64,000 nt of DNA from Gemmatimonadota bacterium (GTDB lineage: Bacteria; Latescibacterota; UBA2968): assembly GCA_026705765.1 (NCBI GenBank), contig JAPPAB010000129.1, forward strand, positions 1-64,000. The letters run 5' to 3'. Of the stretch, positions 7,530 to 16,382 are shown piece after piece; the first letter of the stretch is position 1, and every line of letters begins with the position of its first letter. The translations under genes were made by a program, and so were the position numbers. The notes beneath the pieces are model-generated. The model saw nothing but the letters and a program-made list of their open reading frames with translations. It had not been told where the DNA came from and did not search any database.

Positions 7530-8729
7530 ATGACGACTCGAGAAGTTATTGACTTAGAACAGAAGTACATCTTGCAGACCTATGGACGGCCCGAGTTTGT
7601 GCTGGAAAAGGGCGATGGGGTCCATATTGTGGATACGGACGGCAAGCACTATCTCGATTTTGTAAGTGGCCTGTCTGTCAATGCTCTGGGATATAATAAT
7701 TCGACGATTCAAGAGGCTGCCAACGCGCAGTTGGGCAAGTTGATCCATGTTTCAAATTTGTATCACACGATTCCGGCGCCTCAGTTGGCGCAGTTGCTGT
7801 GCGAGCATTCGTTTGCCGATCGCGTGTTTTTCTGCAATAGCGGAACGGAGTCCATCGAGGCTGCGCTGAAGTTTGCGCGCAAGTGGGGGTATAAGAATTT
7901 CGAAGATGCGCCGAAGAATAAAATTATTGCGATGAATAATTCTTTTCACGGACGAACCTATGGGGGGATTTCTGCCACGGGTCAGCCCAAATATCACCAG
8001 GGTTTTGGACCGATGCTGCCGGGTATTGAATTTGCCGATTTGAACGATCTGGAGTCGGTAGAAAAGCTGGCAGATGGTCAGACAGTGGCTGTGCTGTTGG
8101 AGCCGCTACAGGCAGAAGGGGGTATTCATTCGGCAGATCCGGGTTTTTTGGAGGGTGTGCGCGCCCTGTGCGATGAGATGAAGATGTTGTTGATTTTCGA
8201 TGAGATTCAGTGCGGTTTGGGGCGGGCTGGTTCGCTGTTTTGCTATGAGCAGTACGGCGTGGCGCCAGATATTATGACGCTTGCGAAACCCTTGGCTGGT
8301 GGTTTGCCGATTGGGGCGACGCTTGTGACGCAGGATGTGGCCGATGCCGTGGAGCCGGGGGATCACGCCGCGACTTTTGGGGCGCATCCCGTGTCGTGTG
8401 CGGTGGCGATTGAGGTGTTTAGAACGCTGTCGGATCCCGCATTTATTGCGGGTATAGAAGAGAAGAGTGCGTATCTGTTTGGGAAGCTGAATGCACTGAA
8501 AGACAAACACGCGGATAAGGTGACGGAGATTCGCGGTAGCGGGTTGATCGCGGGCGCCGTGCTGAAAGAGATACCAGCGGCAGATGCGATGAATGCGATT
8601 CGGGAAAATAACGATATTTTAGTATGTGTCGCAGGGCCAGATGTGGTGCGCTTTTTGCCGCCGCTGGTGATTGAGAAAGAACATATTGACGAGGCGGTGA
8701 ATGCGCTGGATGAGTTTTTGAGCGATTAA
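7530..8729 (+). CDS. argD: Acetylornithine aminotransferase ArgD
   Basis: A class-III PLP aminotransferase of 399 residues that converts N-acetylglutamate semialdehyde to N-acetylornithine. Visible features: FCNSGTESIEAALKFARKW (phosphate-binding), NSFHGRTYGG, FDEIQCGLGRAG with the PLP-binding Asp, and the Schiff-base lysine in LAKPLAGGLPIGA. It is the last gene of the arg operon; its stop overlaps the stop of the convergent gene at 8726. No argF, argG, argH or argJ is in the window, so later steps are encoded elsewhere. Confidence 0.92.
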   Translation: MTTREVIDLEQKYILQTYGRPEFVLEKGDGVHIVDTDGKHYLDFVSGLSVNALGYNNSTIQEAANAQLGKLIHVSNLYHTIPAPQLAQLLCEHSFADRVFFCNSGTESIEAALKFARKWGYKNFEDAPKNKIIAMNNSFHGRTYGGISATGQPKYHQGFGPMLPGIEFADLNDLESVEKLADGQTVAVLLEPLQAEGGIHSADPGFLEGVRALCDEMKMLLIFDEIQCGLGRAGSLFCYEQYGVAPDIMTLAKPLAGGLPIGATLVTQDVADAVEPGDHAATFGAHPVSCAVAIEVFRTLSDPAFIAGIEEKSAYLFGKLNALKDKHADKVTEIRGSGLIAGAVLKEIPAADAMNAIRENNDILVCVAGPDVVRFLPPLVIEKEHIDEAVNALDEFLSD

Positions 8730-9976
8730 CATTGAACCGTTTTTTCGATTACCTGACCGTCACCGCAGTGGATAACGGCTTTCCATTCCCGGTCATCTTC
8801 TCGTACGTCTATGCCACCTTGCCGCCAGTTGGTCTGAAAGTGCAGGGAAAAGGGTTCGTCATACGCGGTGTCGTAGTATTTGCCATTCCGATAAAAATCG
8901 ACATAGCTGATTGTTTCGGGGTATAAGCTGGCCAGTCGAAGCCAGCGCTGGCCCTGATATTCCCAATTGGATTCCAGACCCTGGAGGTAGTACGGGTCGT
9001 CAATCGGGTCTGTGGCGATTCCTATGCCTTCTGCCATCCGGTGTGCAAAAAAGGTGTCTTCTCCAGTGGTGATTTCCCAGTCGGCGGGCGGTTCCTGTTT
9101 GGTCATGTTGTTGTAATATCCCCACGAGGTTTGCGTTTTATAGGCGACCTGGAGTTGTCCTATGGCCTGGGAATCTTCGTTGCACACGATGGGGCGGTCC
9201 AGGTTCCAGTTTTGCACTTCTCGTATCATGTTGTGATATCGCTGCCGCGTGCAGCCGTTTCCGTGTATGAGTATGACGTCGCTGGCTTCGGCGACTTCCC
9301 GGTTGCGATATCCACCCCCGCCACTGCACCCACAGGGCAAGCCGCCCGATTCTTTTTGCGCGAGATTCAATAGTGTTACCATTCCTTCGGGTTCTTGTAT
9401 GATGGGATGGTTTGCAAAAGATCCAATATTCATCTCGTTTGCGACTTCGATGATGACGTTGGGATATTCTTTTACAAAACGCGAGGCGGTTGTTACGGCG
9501 TTGCGGATGGCTTTTTCATCTTTTAACCAGCGGGTTTGCGAGCCGTAAAAGAAGCTGACGATGACGATCATTCCAATTGCATCTGCGCCTCGGATCAGTT
9601 TGTCCATTCGTTCGGCGTAGTCGGCGTCGAGGTTCAGGCCGTCTTCGCCAAAGGGGTTGTTCTGGATGGTGTGATTTTGCACTGTGAAACACGGACCTCC
9701 GCCCTGGAATCCGGTTGTGAATGCGCGCAGTCCATAGCGGTACCATTCGGGTAGTGCGGCGATGAGACGTTCGGTGTTGACCATGGGATCCCATTCGCTG
9801 TGGCCCCACCGCGCAAAGCGGTCGGGTTCCATCGCGTCGTCAAAAATGCCCTGGATAAATCGGGCATTCATGAGCAGGCCCTGGACGCTGGGTCTCGTTC
9901 CATCGATTTCTGAATACGTCACCTTCTCGTTTATTAGAAATTTTTCGCCTTCAATGGTCAGGTGTGTTTTTGCCAT
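8726..9976 (-). CDS. GH5-like (clan GH-A) glycoside hydrolase-type protein
   Basis: A 416-residue soluble protein with a TIM-barrel layout. The candidate acid/base Glu follows strand 4 in PNVIIEVANEMNIG, and the candidate nucleophile Glu follows strand 7 in RPIVCNEDSQ, a clan GH-A arrangement. FTTGFQGGGPCF and LIVSFFYGSQTRW-type barrel strands precede them. It has no signal peptide, which is unusual for a polysaccharide-degrading enzyme. The C-terminal ~70 residues look like a small beta domain. It follows a sulfatase by 9 nt on the same strand, suggesting joint action on a sulfated glycan. Substrate unknown; a non-catalytic barrel cannot be excluded. Confidence 0.65.
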   Translation of the reverse strand: MAKTHLTIEGEKFLINEKVTYSEIDGTRPSVQGLLMNARFIQGIFDDAMEPDRFARWGHSEWDPMVNTERLIAALPEWYRYGLRAFTTGFQGGGPCFTVQNHTIQNNPFGEDGLNLDADYAERMDKLIRGADAIGMIVIVSFFYGSQTRWLKDEKAIRNAVTTASRFVKEYPNVIIEVANEMNIGSFANHPIIQEPEGMVTLLNLAQKESGGLPCGCSGGGGYRNREVAEASDVILIHGNGCTRQRYHNMIREVQNWNLDRPIVCNEDSQAIGQLQVAYKTQTSWGYYNNMTKQEPPADWEITTGEDTFFAHRMAEGIGIATDPIDDPYYLQGLESNWEYQGQRWLRLASLYPETISYVDFYRNGKYYDTAYDEPFSLHFQTNWRQGGIDVREDDREWKAVIHCGDGQVIEKTVQC

Positions 9977-9985
9977 GTTTTCTCC

Positions 9986-11413
9986 TTAACATTCATAGAG
10001 GTATTCGGTGTAATCCCACTCGTAATCCCGAGAACTTCCCCATACGCTTTCCGCGTAGTACCTTTCCTGAATTTCGTCGTGTTTTTGAGTGAGGCGATGC
10101 AGGTTTTCAGGATGTCTCAGGGCGTCATTGGTTTCTTTTTGCCAGGTCTCAAGGCGATTTTTTAATGCCTGCAATATGTCGCGGTATGCCGGATTATCGG
10201 ATAGGTTTTCAAATTCCCATGGGTCGTTTTGCAGATCGTAGAGTTCGTATTTGGGCGGTTGTTCATAGACTTCATAAGCTGCCCGAATGCGCTTATCTGC
10301 GCTGGCAATTTCCTCTTGTGTTGCGCCGGATGTCCATTTTTGATTTCTGTCCGAATATCCCTGTGCGCTCGGGCTTGGGCGGTCCTGGAGGAGATTGGCG
10401 ATGAGTTTGTATCGGCTGTCTCGCACGCAGCGCTGTGGGAAATACGTGACGACGCCACCGCTTCCCCACTCGGCGTATAGATGGGTGCGCCATTCAGTTT
10501 TTTGTCCTTTTAATAGGGGGGCAAAGGATGCGCCTGCCACAGCGGGGGATGCTATTCCCAAAATGTCTGTTATAGTTGGCAAGATGTCGATTTGTGATAC
10601 CAATTCGTCGCGTGTGTGACCTTTAAGGCCGATGCCGGGGTATCGCACGATTAGCGGTATGCGCAATCCGCCTTCGTAGATCGATGTCTTTCCCCGTGAA
10701 AACTGGGCGCCGTGATCGGTGGTAAAGATCACGAGTGTGTTTTCGGCTTTTCCCTGGGCGTTCAGTTGTTCTAAGACCAGTCCTATGCCGGTGTCCAATC
10801 TGGACATGCAGTTGTAATAGTCTGCGGTTTCCTCCCTGAGACGGGGAGTGTCAATGCCGACAAATGGGAGCGTTTCGACGTCTTTGCCCTCCTGTGGTTG
10901 TTCTGGTACCCCAAATTGTTGGCGGTGGAATGGCAGGTGTGCGTCGGGAAAACTGATTTGTAGAAAGAACGGCTCGTCCGATGGTTTCATAAATTCACCT
11001 GCTACTTCGGCCATTTTGCGTACGTCGCGGTTGGCAAAGCTGATAAATTCTTTCGGGTTCCACCGCAGGTCGTAGGGAAAGGCGTCTTCGGGATTGATGT
11101 GCAATTTGCCGATTAGCCCGGTTCTGTAGCCTTCGTTTTTTAACAGGCGGGGCATGTTGGGAAATTCATCGTACAATGCATACTTATGAGTAGCCAATCC
11201 GAACTGACCATTCTGGTGTGGATATAATCCGGTCAGGATACTCGCCCGGCCAGGGCTGCACACGGCCTGTGTCGCATACATGTTTTCAAATCGCACGCCT
11301 TCAGAGGCGAGTTTGTCTATGTGGGGCGTTTGTGCATAAGGGTCGCCATAACAGCCGATATGTTGCCCATTGTCTTCTGAGATTATGAGCAGGATGTTGT
11401 ATCTGGATGACAT
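9986..11413 (-). CDS. Sulfatase (arylsulfatase family)
   Basis: A 475-residue type I sulfatase hydrolysing sulfate esters. The N-terminal metal-binding strand is NILLIISEDNGQHIGCYG, and Cys52 in AVCSPGRASILTG is the C-x-P-x-R signature residue matured to formylglycine. FTTDHGAQFSRGKTSIYEGG is the second metal site. The ATG at 11413 is chosen because AAGGAA precedes it and sulfatase homology begins at once. There is no signal peptide, so it appears cytoplasmic, like the other sulfatases here. It probably forms an operon with the GH5-like gene downstream. Confidence 0.92.
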   Translation of the reverse strand: MSSRYNILLIISEDNGQHIGCYGDPYAQTPHIDKLASEGVRFENMYATQAVCSPGRASILTGLYPHQNGQFGLATHKYALYDEFPNMPRLLKNEGYRTGLIGKLHINPEDAFPYDLRWNPKEFISFANRDVRKMAEVAGEFMKPSDEPFFLQISFPDAHLPFHRQQFGVPEQPQEGKDVETLPFVGIDTPRLREETADYYNCMSRLDTGIGLVLEQLNAQGKAENTLVIFTTDHGAQFSRGKTSIYEGGLRIPLIVRYPGIGLKGHTRDELVSQIDILPTITDILGIASPAVAGASFAPLLKGQKTEWRTHLYAEWGSGGVVTYFPQRCVRDSRYKLIANLLQDRPSPSAQGYSDRNQKWTSGATQEEIASADKRIRAAYEVYEQPPKYELYDLQNDPWEFENLSDNPAYRDILQALKNRLETWQKETNDALRHPENLHRLTQKHDEIQERYYAESVWGSSRDYEWDYTEYLYEC

Positions 11414-11515
11414 TTCGGGTTCCTTTCTTTTTTGAGAACCAAATTGACACAACTGTTGCGATAGCCTATCTTTGAAAAACAATTAGTTAGTGGTTAGTGG
11501 TTGGTGTGGATGTAG

Positions 11516-11535
11516 GGGCGAGGCATGCCTCGCCC
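11516..11535. repeat. Perfect 20-bp palindrome of the GTAGGGG dispersed-repeat type
   Basis: GGGCGAGGCATGCCTCGCCC is self-complementary and is preceded by GTAG, as in the GTTGTAGGGGACGG elements near 17.9, 41.9 and 42.5 kb. It lies just before the channel gene and follows a low-complexity run of TTAGTGG units (11484-11501). Confidence 0.6.
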
Positions 11536-11574
11536 AGCGGTCAGTCCCCAGCCCCTTTTTTTGGAATAACCGAT

Positions 11575-13290
11575 ATGATCAAAGGTCTTGCCCCACAATT
11601 CGCCTTTTTATTGGGAAAGCGCACAACTCGGCGAAATCTCGGTGTGCTGTTCAAATTGCTGCTGGCCGTTTCTGTGATTGTTACAATTTTTAGCGTTCTT
11701 TTTTATTTCATCATGCTTAGAGAGGGCCAGGAGTTTAGCTGGTTTACAGGTTTTTATTGGACGCTTACGGTTATGTCAACATTGGGTTTTGGAGATATTA
11801 CCTTCCAGGGAGATTTGGGGCGTTTATTCTCTATGATTGTTTTGCTGACTGGTATGGTTTTTTTGCTTATTGTTCTGCCGTTTACTTTTATTCAGTTTTT
11901 TTACGCGCCGTGGATTCAAGCCCAATCCGAAGCCCGCGCGCCGCGTCAGTTGCCCCGCAGTACGCGAGACCATATTTTGTTGACCAACTATGACCCCATT
12001 GCACAAGCGCTTATCAACAAGCTGGATCGCTACCAATATTCCTACTATCTCATTACGCCAGATTTAGCGCATGCACAGCAACTTTACGATCAGGGTGTCA
12101 ATGTTGTGGTTGGGGATCTGGACAATCCTGAAACGTACAAAAAAATGCAGATTGAACAAGCGGCTCTTGTTGCGACAACAGATACCGACCCGATTAATAC
12201 CCATATAGCATTTACTGTGCGCGATCTCAATCCCACGGTGCCGATTATCGCCAAGGTGGATGACCCCGATTCCGTGGATATTCTCGAATTAGCGGGATGC
12301 GACCATGTGCTTCAACTCGAAAAAATGCTCGGTGCATCTCTTGCTCGGCGCACCCAGAGCGGGGAGACCGCAGCGCATGTGATTGGTCAGTACGACGATT
12401 TGTTTATTGCCGAGACCACGGCTGCCCATACACCCCTTGTGGGCCAAACTCTTGAGGAGATTGGTCTGCGTAGGGAACTGGGTCTGACGGCGGTCGGCGT
12501 TTGGGAACGCGGTATTTTTCAACCGGCATTGCCCGATACCCGTATTGGTCCCCACACTGTGCTGGTGATGACGGGGACGCAGAGTCAATTGGATAGATTT
12601 AACGAGTTGTTCTGTATTTACAAAGTTTCAAATGCTCCCGTTGTCATCATTGGGGGCGGCGGTGTTGGCATGGAGGCTGCGCGCACGCTTGCGGAACAGG
12701 GTATCGATTATCGGATTGTGGAGAAAGATGCTAATCAGGCTCAGAGGCTCGACAATTGTATTGTGGGAAATGCCGCGGATTTTGAAGTTTTGAAAAGAGC
12801 CGAGATTCTGGATGCGTTGACGGTTATTATTACGACGCACGACGATGATATCAATGTTTATCTCACGGTTTATTGCCGGCGATTAAATCCGGAAATTCAG
12901 ATTATCAGCCGCGTTACGCAGGAGAGAAATATTGCGACTCTGCACCGCGCGGGCGCGGATTTTGTCATGTCTTATGCTTCGATGGGTGCGGACGCGATTT
13001 TCAATTTCTTAAAACGCAGTGATACCCTGATGGTGGCAGAGAGCCTGAGCGTGTTTAGTGAGGATATCAGTGTGTTTAGAATGAAAATGCCCTCTTCTCT
13101 TGTTGGAAAGACAATTGCAAATTCAGCTATTCGCAGGAATACGGGATGTACGGTTATCGCCCTTAATGATAACCACGAAATGCAGCTCAATCCCGATCCC
13201 AATGAACCGCTACCAGGAGCAGCGGAGATTCTCCTTATTGGCAGTTCAGTAGGGGAAAAGCAGTTTTTGGATATGTATGTTCATACCTGA
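11575..13290 (+). CDS. Potassium channel protein with two RCK (TrkA) domains
   Basis: A 571-residue membrane protein. Two transmembrane helices (residues ~24-47 and ~80-105) flank a pore loop with the filter TLGFGD at 69-74, a variant of TVGYGD. Two RCK units follow. The first (DHILLTNYDPIAQALINKL) lacks the glycine-rich nucleotide motif. The second has VVIIGGGGVGMEAARTLAEQ with an acidic residue after strand 2 (RIVEKD), so it should bind NAD(H) or a similar ligand. Each is followed by a TrkA-C module. It likely gates K+ efflux or uptake in response to ligand. I used ATG 11575; an upstream in-frame start would translate the palindromic repeat. Confidence 0.85.
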   Translation: MIKGLAPQFAFLLGKRTTRRNLGVLFKLLLAVSVIVTIFSVLFYFIMLREGQEFSWFTGFYWTLTVMSTLGFGDITFQGDLGRLFSMIVLLTGMVFLLIVLPFTFIQFFYAPWIQAQSEARAPRQLPRSTRDHILLTNYDPIAQALINKLDRYQYSYYLITPDLAHAQQLYDQGVNVVVGDLDNPETYKKMQIEQAALVATTDTDPINTHIAFTVRDLNPTVPIIAKVDDPDSVDILELAGCDHVLQLEKMLGASLARRTQSGETAAHVIGQYDDLFIAETTAAHTPLVGQTLEEIGLRRELGLTAVGVWERGIFQPALPDTRIGPHTVLVMTGTQSQLDRFNELFCIYKVSNAPVVIIGGGGVGMEAARTLAEQGIDYRIVEKDANQAQRLDNCIVGNAADFEVLKRAEILDALTVIITTHDDDINVYLTVYCRRLNPEIQIISRVTQERNIATLHRAGADFVMSYASMGADAIFNFLKRSDTLMVAESLSVFSEDISVFRMKMPSSLVGKTIANSAIRRNTGCTVIALNDNHEMQLNPDPNEPLPGAAEILLIGSSVGEKQFLDMYVHT

Positions 13291-13292
13291 GC

Positions 13293-13772
13293 TTATTCTT
13301 CTGCCAGACTTCGATACTTCCCTCCATAATAGAGCAACGGGTTCCCCTCTCCCAGTTCTCCCGCCAGTATTTCTCCTACAAACATGTCGTGATCGCCTGC
13401 CGGCAAGATGTTCACTATCTTGCAGTCGAGATATCCCAGTGTCCCTTCCAGAATCGGCGCCCCTGTTTTGCTTTCGCGCAATGTCAGGTCGGAAAAGTCC
13501 TTTGGTCCCGGCATGGCAAAGCGATTGGATAGATGTTCCTGTTCTCGGGTGAGGATGTTGATTGCATAACCCTGTCCGTCCGATAAGGCGCTGTGCATGG
13601 TCGCCGATTTATCGACTGATACCACAACGAGCGGTGGGTCTAGCGACAATGACATGACGGCATTGGCTGTCATGCCGGTTATGTCGCCGTTTTTGTATCG
13701 CGTGGTAACGACGGTGACTCCTGTTGCAAACCTCCCCATTATATCTCGTTGCAGCCGTGAATCAAATGCCAT
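13293..13772 (-). CDS. Flavin reductase-like FMN-binding protein
   Basis: A 159-residue protein of the flavin-reductase-like split-barrel family (FMN-dependent, often NAD(P)H:flavin oxidoreductases serving monooxygenases). Visible: RDIMGRFATGVTVVTT at the start, TGMTANAVMSLSLDPPLVVVSV for FMN binding, YAINILTREQEHLSNRFA, and DHDMFVGEIL near the end. The start at 13772 is supported by AAAGGAGG shortly upstream and lies 11 nt after the stop of the dehydratase gene, so the two are probably co-transcribed. No partner monooxygenase is in the window. Confidence 0.82.
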   Translation of the reverse strand: MAFDSRLQRDIMGRFATGVTVVTTRYKNGDITGMTANAVMSLSLDPPLVVVSVDKSATMHSALSDGQGYAINILTREQEHLSNRFAMPGPKDFSDLTLRESKTGAPILEGTLGYLDCKIVNILPAGDHDMFVGEILAGELGEGNPLLYYGGKYRSLAEE

Positions 13773-13783
13773 AGGTCCTCCTT

Positions 13784-14962
13784 TTACCAATCGCCGATGC
13801 TGCCGTCGGGATAAAATACCCGCTGTAATATTTCCTGTTCAAATGGATGCTTTGCGACTTCGGATTCGTCAATTTCTATTCCGAGTCCGGGGGTGTGCCA
13901 CGGTTTCACTGTGCGACCGTTTTTTTCGATTGTATAACTTTCGGAGACGACATCATAACGCCAGGGGACATCGGCGTGTACTGCCTCACAGATGATGTAG
14001 GATGGCGTGGCAAAACCAAAGGCGAGGGAAGCCGCTGTGCTTACCGGTCCCTGGGGGTTGTGCGGTGCGATTGCAATGCGATAGTTTTCAGCCATTGCGG
14101 CTATGCGCCGGGCTTCGCTGAATCCGCCGCAGTGGGTTATATCGGGCTGGATTACGCTGCATGCGCGCAGTTCAAACACTTCTCGAAAGTGATGTTGAGA
14201 GACGAGGCGTTCGCCGGTTGCGATGGGTGTGCTGACGGCGTTTTGGACCGCCGCGATATCCGCCATGGTTTCCGGCCAGCAGGGTTCTTCAAAGAAGTAG
14301 AGACCATAGGGTTCAAGCGCGCGGGCAAATCGAATGCCCATGCGCGGCGACGGGCGTGCGTGGCAGTCAACCATGATGTCTATTTCGGGTCCTGCGGATT
14401 CGCGCATCGCGCTTACACAGGCTTCGGCATAATGGATGGGCGTTAGTCCTTCGATGGACATGGTGGGCGGTACGGCCATGGATTTGAATGCTGTAAATCC
14501 GTCTTCTACTGCTTGCAGAGCCAGTTCGCCAAATCGCTTTGCATCTTTTGGGTGGGTTTCGTAGAACACTTCCATTTTTCCCCCGCCCAGATGGCAATAG
14601 GTGCGGATGTAATCGCGCACGGGTCCTCCCCAGAGTTCAAAGCACGGGACGCCGTGTATTTTGCCCAGAATATCCCACAGCGCGATGTCTATGCCGCTGA
14701 TTGCCGTGGCGCGCACAATGCCATTGCCGTGCCAGAAGTGCTGGCGATACATCATTTGCCACAGGTGTTCAATGCGCCGGGGATCTTCGCCGATCAATAG
14801 GGTTGACAGGTCTTCTATTGCGCCGATGACGGATCGCGTGTGCCACTCCAATGTGGCTTCGCCCCAACCCCACAGGCCGTCTTGATCGGTGAGGATTTTT
14901 ACAAAGATCCAATTTCGCATGCGTGCATGACATACCAGGGTTTCTATGCCTGTGATTTTCAT
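13784..14962 (-). CDS. Mandelate racemase/enolase-superfamily sugar-acid dehydratase
   Basis: A 392-residue enolase-superfamily enzyme. N-terminal capping domain (residues 1-120) and a TIM barrel with three metal ligands: Asp in [10 protein letters not shown], Glu in FFEEPCWPE and Glu in [10 protein letters not shown] late-barrel His in [11 protein letters not shown] is the catalytic acid typical of galactonate/mannonate-type acid-sugar dehydratases. It probably dehydrates a hexonate or uronate derived from polysaccharide breakdown. It lies between a sulfatase and a flavin reductase on the same strand with gaps of 9 and 11 nt. The exact sugar acid cannot be told from sequence alone. Confidence 0.85.
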   Translation of the reverse strand: MKITGIETLVCHARMRNWIFVKILTDQDGLWGWGEATLEWHTRSVIGAIEDLSTLLIGEDPRRIEHLWQMMYRQHFWHGNGIVRATAISGIDIALWDILGKIHGVPCFELWGGPVRDYIRTYCHLGGGKMEVFYETHPKDAKRFGELALQAVEDGFTAFKSMAVPPTMSIEGLTPIHYAEACVSAMRESAGPEIDIMVDCHARPSPRMGIRFARALEPYGLYFFEEPCWPETMADIAAVQNAVSTPIATGERLVSQHHFREVFELRACSVIQPDITHCGGFSEARRIAAMAENYRIAIAPHNPQGPVSTAASLAFGFATPSYIICEAVHADVPWRYDVVSESYTIEKNGRTVKPWHTPGLGIEIDESEVAKHPFEQEILQRVFYPDGSIGDW

Positions 14963-14971
14963 TTGTGTTCC

Positions 14972-16282
14972 CTACAGCGATTGCAACCATTCTGCTGATG
15001 GCGAGTTGATCGATGCGTGATGTGCGGCGAGGTCGGCGGTCATGGTTGCGATCATTTCCCGATGCTCGGGGGCGTTAAACAGGTTGTTCACCTGGTCGGA
15101 ATCGTTTTGGCGATCAAAGAGGATGGCGTCGTGGTCTTTCACATAGGCGAGTTCGTAATTGGGGGTGAATACGCCAGCCCTGTTGGCGTCGTGGTGGATA
15201 TAACAGATGTCGTCCCATTCGGTTTCTTCGCCGCGCAAGAGTGCGGATGCATCCCGTCCTTGTTCGCGACCGCAGGGTTCATATCCCATGAGGGTCAGGA
15301 TGGTGGGCATAAAATCGACGGAGCCGACCAGATGATCTATTCGCGTGCCAGCCGGGATCTTCTCGGGCCAGCGGATTAACATGGGTACGCGATAAGCCGT
15401 TTCGTAGAGTTGATTTTTGCCCATTAATCCGTGTTCGCCGAGGTATTCGCCGTGGTCAGAGGTGAAGACTATAATTGTGTTGTCTAAGATCCCTTTTTCG
15501 CTTAGCGCATCGAGCATTCTGCCCACGCAGTCGTCGATGACTTTGACCATGCCGCAGTATTGGGCCATGTGTTTGCGCAGGATTTCGTCTTTTGGAGCCT
15601 GTCTGTTGGGTACCCAACTGGGCTGGTTTTCTTCATTGCGCGTGTCGGGCAATGGCATTTCTGCGGGATCGTACATGGTGTCGTACGGTGGGCGGACGGT
15701 GAATGGGGGATGGGGATCGGGTATGCTGAGCATGAAACAAAATGGGTTTTCTCGATCTCGCGTCATAAATTCGTTGGTTTTTTCGGTTAGCCAGTCCGTT
15801 GGATAGGTTTTTTCGTCGCCCATGGTTTTGTAGTTAAACACTGTGGGCTGCACATCGCCCATGTCGGTATCTTCGATTTTTTTCCAGTGTCCGCGATTGA
15901 ACATGTATTCGGCGTCGTCAAAGCCCATTGTGCGTTCGGGGTGTACCCAGCCGGGACGCGGGGGTCCGTCCAGGTGCCATTTGCCCGCGTAGCCAGTGTC
16001 GTATCCACGATCTTTTAGTGCTTGTGCAAATGTGATTTCATCGCGGTTGAGGGGGATGTTGTTGCGATATGCGCCGTGTACATGTTCGTAGCGCCCGGTG
16101 AGGAATACGCCTCGCGATGGGGTGCATACAGCGACGTTGACCATGAAGTTGGTCAAGATCGCGCCTTCTTTTGCGAGGGAATCGATGTGGGGTGTTTCGA
16201 CGAGTGTTCCGCCATACGCGCTCAATGTCCAGCAGCTTTGTTCGTCGGTGTGGATGACGAGGAGATTGGGGGTGTTTGCCAT
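14972..16282 (-). CDS. Sulfatase (CTPSR type)
   Basis: A 436-residue sulfatase with LLVIHTDEQSCWTLSAYGG (metal site), Cys53 in AVCTPSRGVFLTG (future formylglycine), GKWHLDG, and IVFTSDHGEYLGEHGLMGK (second metal-site Asp/His). It lacks a signal peptide. A 9-nt gap to the following dehydratase gene suggests one transcript: desulfation followed by sugar-acid catabolism. It begins 15 nt after an octamer repeat element that separates it from the next sulfatase. Confidence 0.92.
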   Translation of the reverse strand: MANTPNLLVIHTDEQSCWTLSAYGGTLVETPHIDSLAKEGAILTNFMVNVAVCTPSRGVFLTGRYEHVHGAYRNNIPLNRDEITFAQALKDRGYDTGYAGKWHLDGPPRPGWVHPERTMGFDDAEYMFNRGHWKKIEDTDMGDVQPTVFNYKTMGDEKTYPTDWLTEKTNEFMTRDRENPFCFMLSIPDPHPPFTVRPPYDTMYDPAEMPLPDTRNEENQPSWVPNRQAPKDEILRKHMAQYCGMVKVIDDCVGRMLDALSEKGILDNTIIVFTSDHGEYLGEHGLMGKNQLYETAYRVPMLIRWPEKIPAGTRIDHLVGSVDFMPTILTLMGYEPCGREQGRDASALLRGEETEWDDICYIHHDANRAGVFTPNYELAYVKDHDAILFDRQNDSDQVNNLFNAPEHREMIATMTADLAAHHASINSPSAEWLQSL

Positions 16283-16297
16283 TTATTGCTCCTTTCA

Positions 16298-16382
16298 GCG
16301 AATCAACGAATCAACGAATCAACGACGTAGTTTGTAGCAACTTTGGGTGGTAGGGCGGGGTTCGTCTATTCGTCTATTCGCG
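16298..16382. repeat. Octamer-flanked G-rich repeat element, copy 1
   Basis: Three CGAATCAA units are followed by a spacer, the core TTTGGGTGGTAGGGCGGGG, then CGTCTATT units. The same order recurs at 34.2, 56.8 (reversed) and 61.1 kb, with a rearranged copy at 52.5 kb. The last CGTCTATT unit provides the stop codon of the sulfatase gene ending at 16374. Confidence 0.85.
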
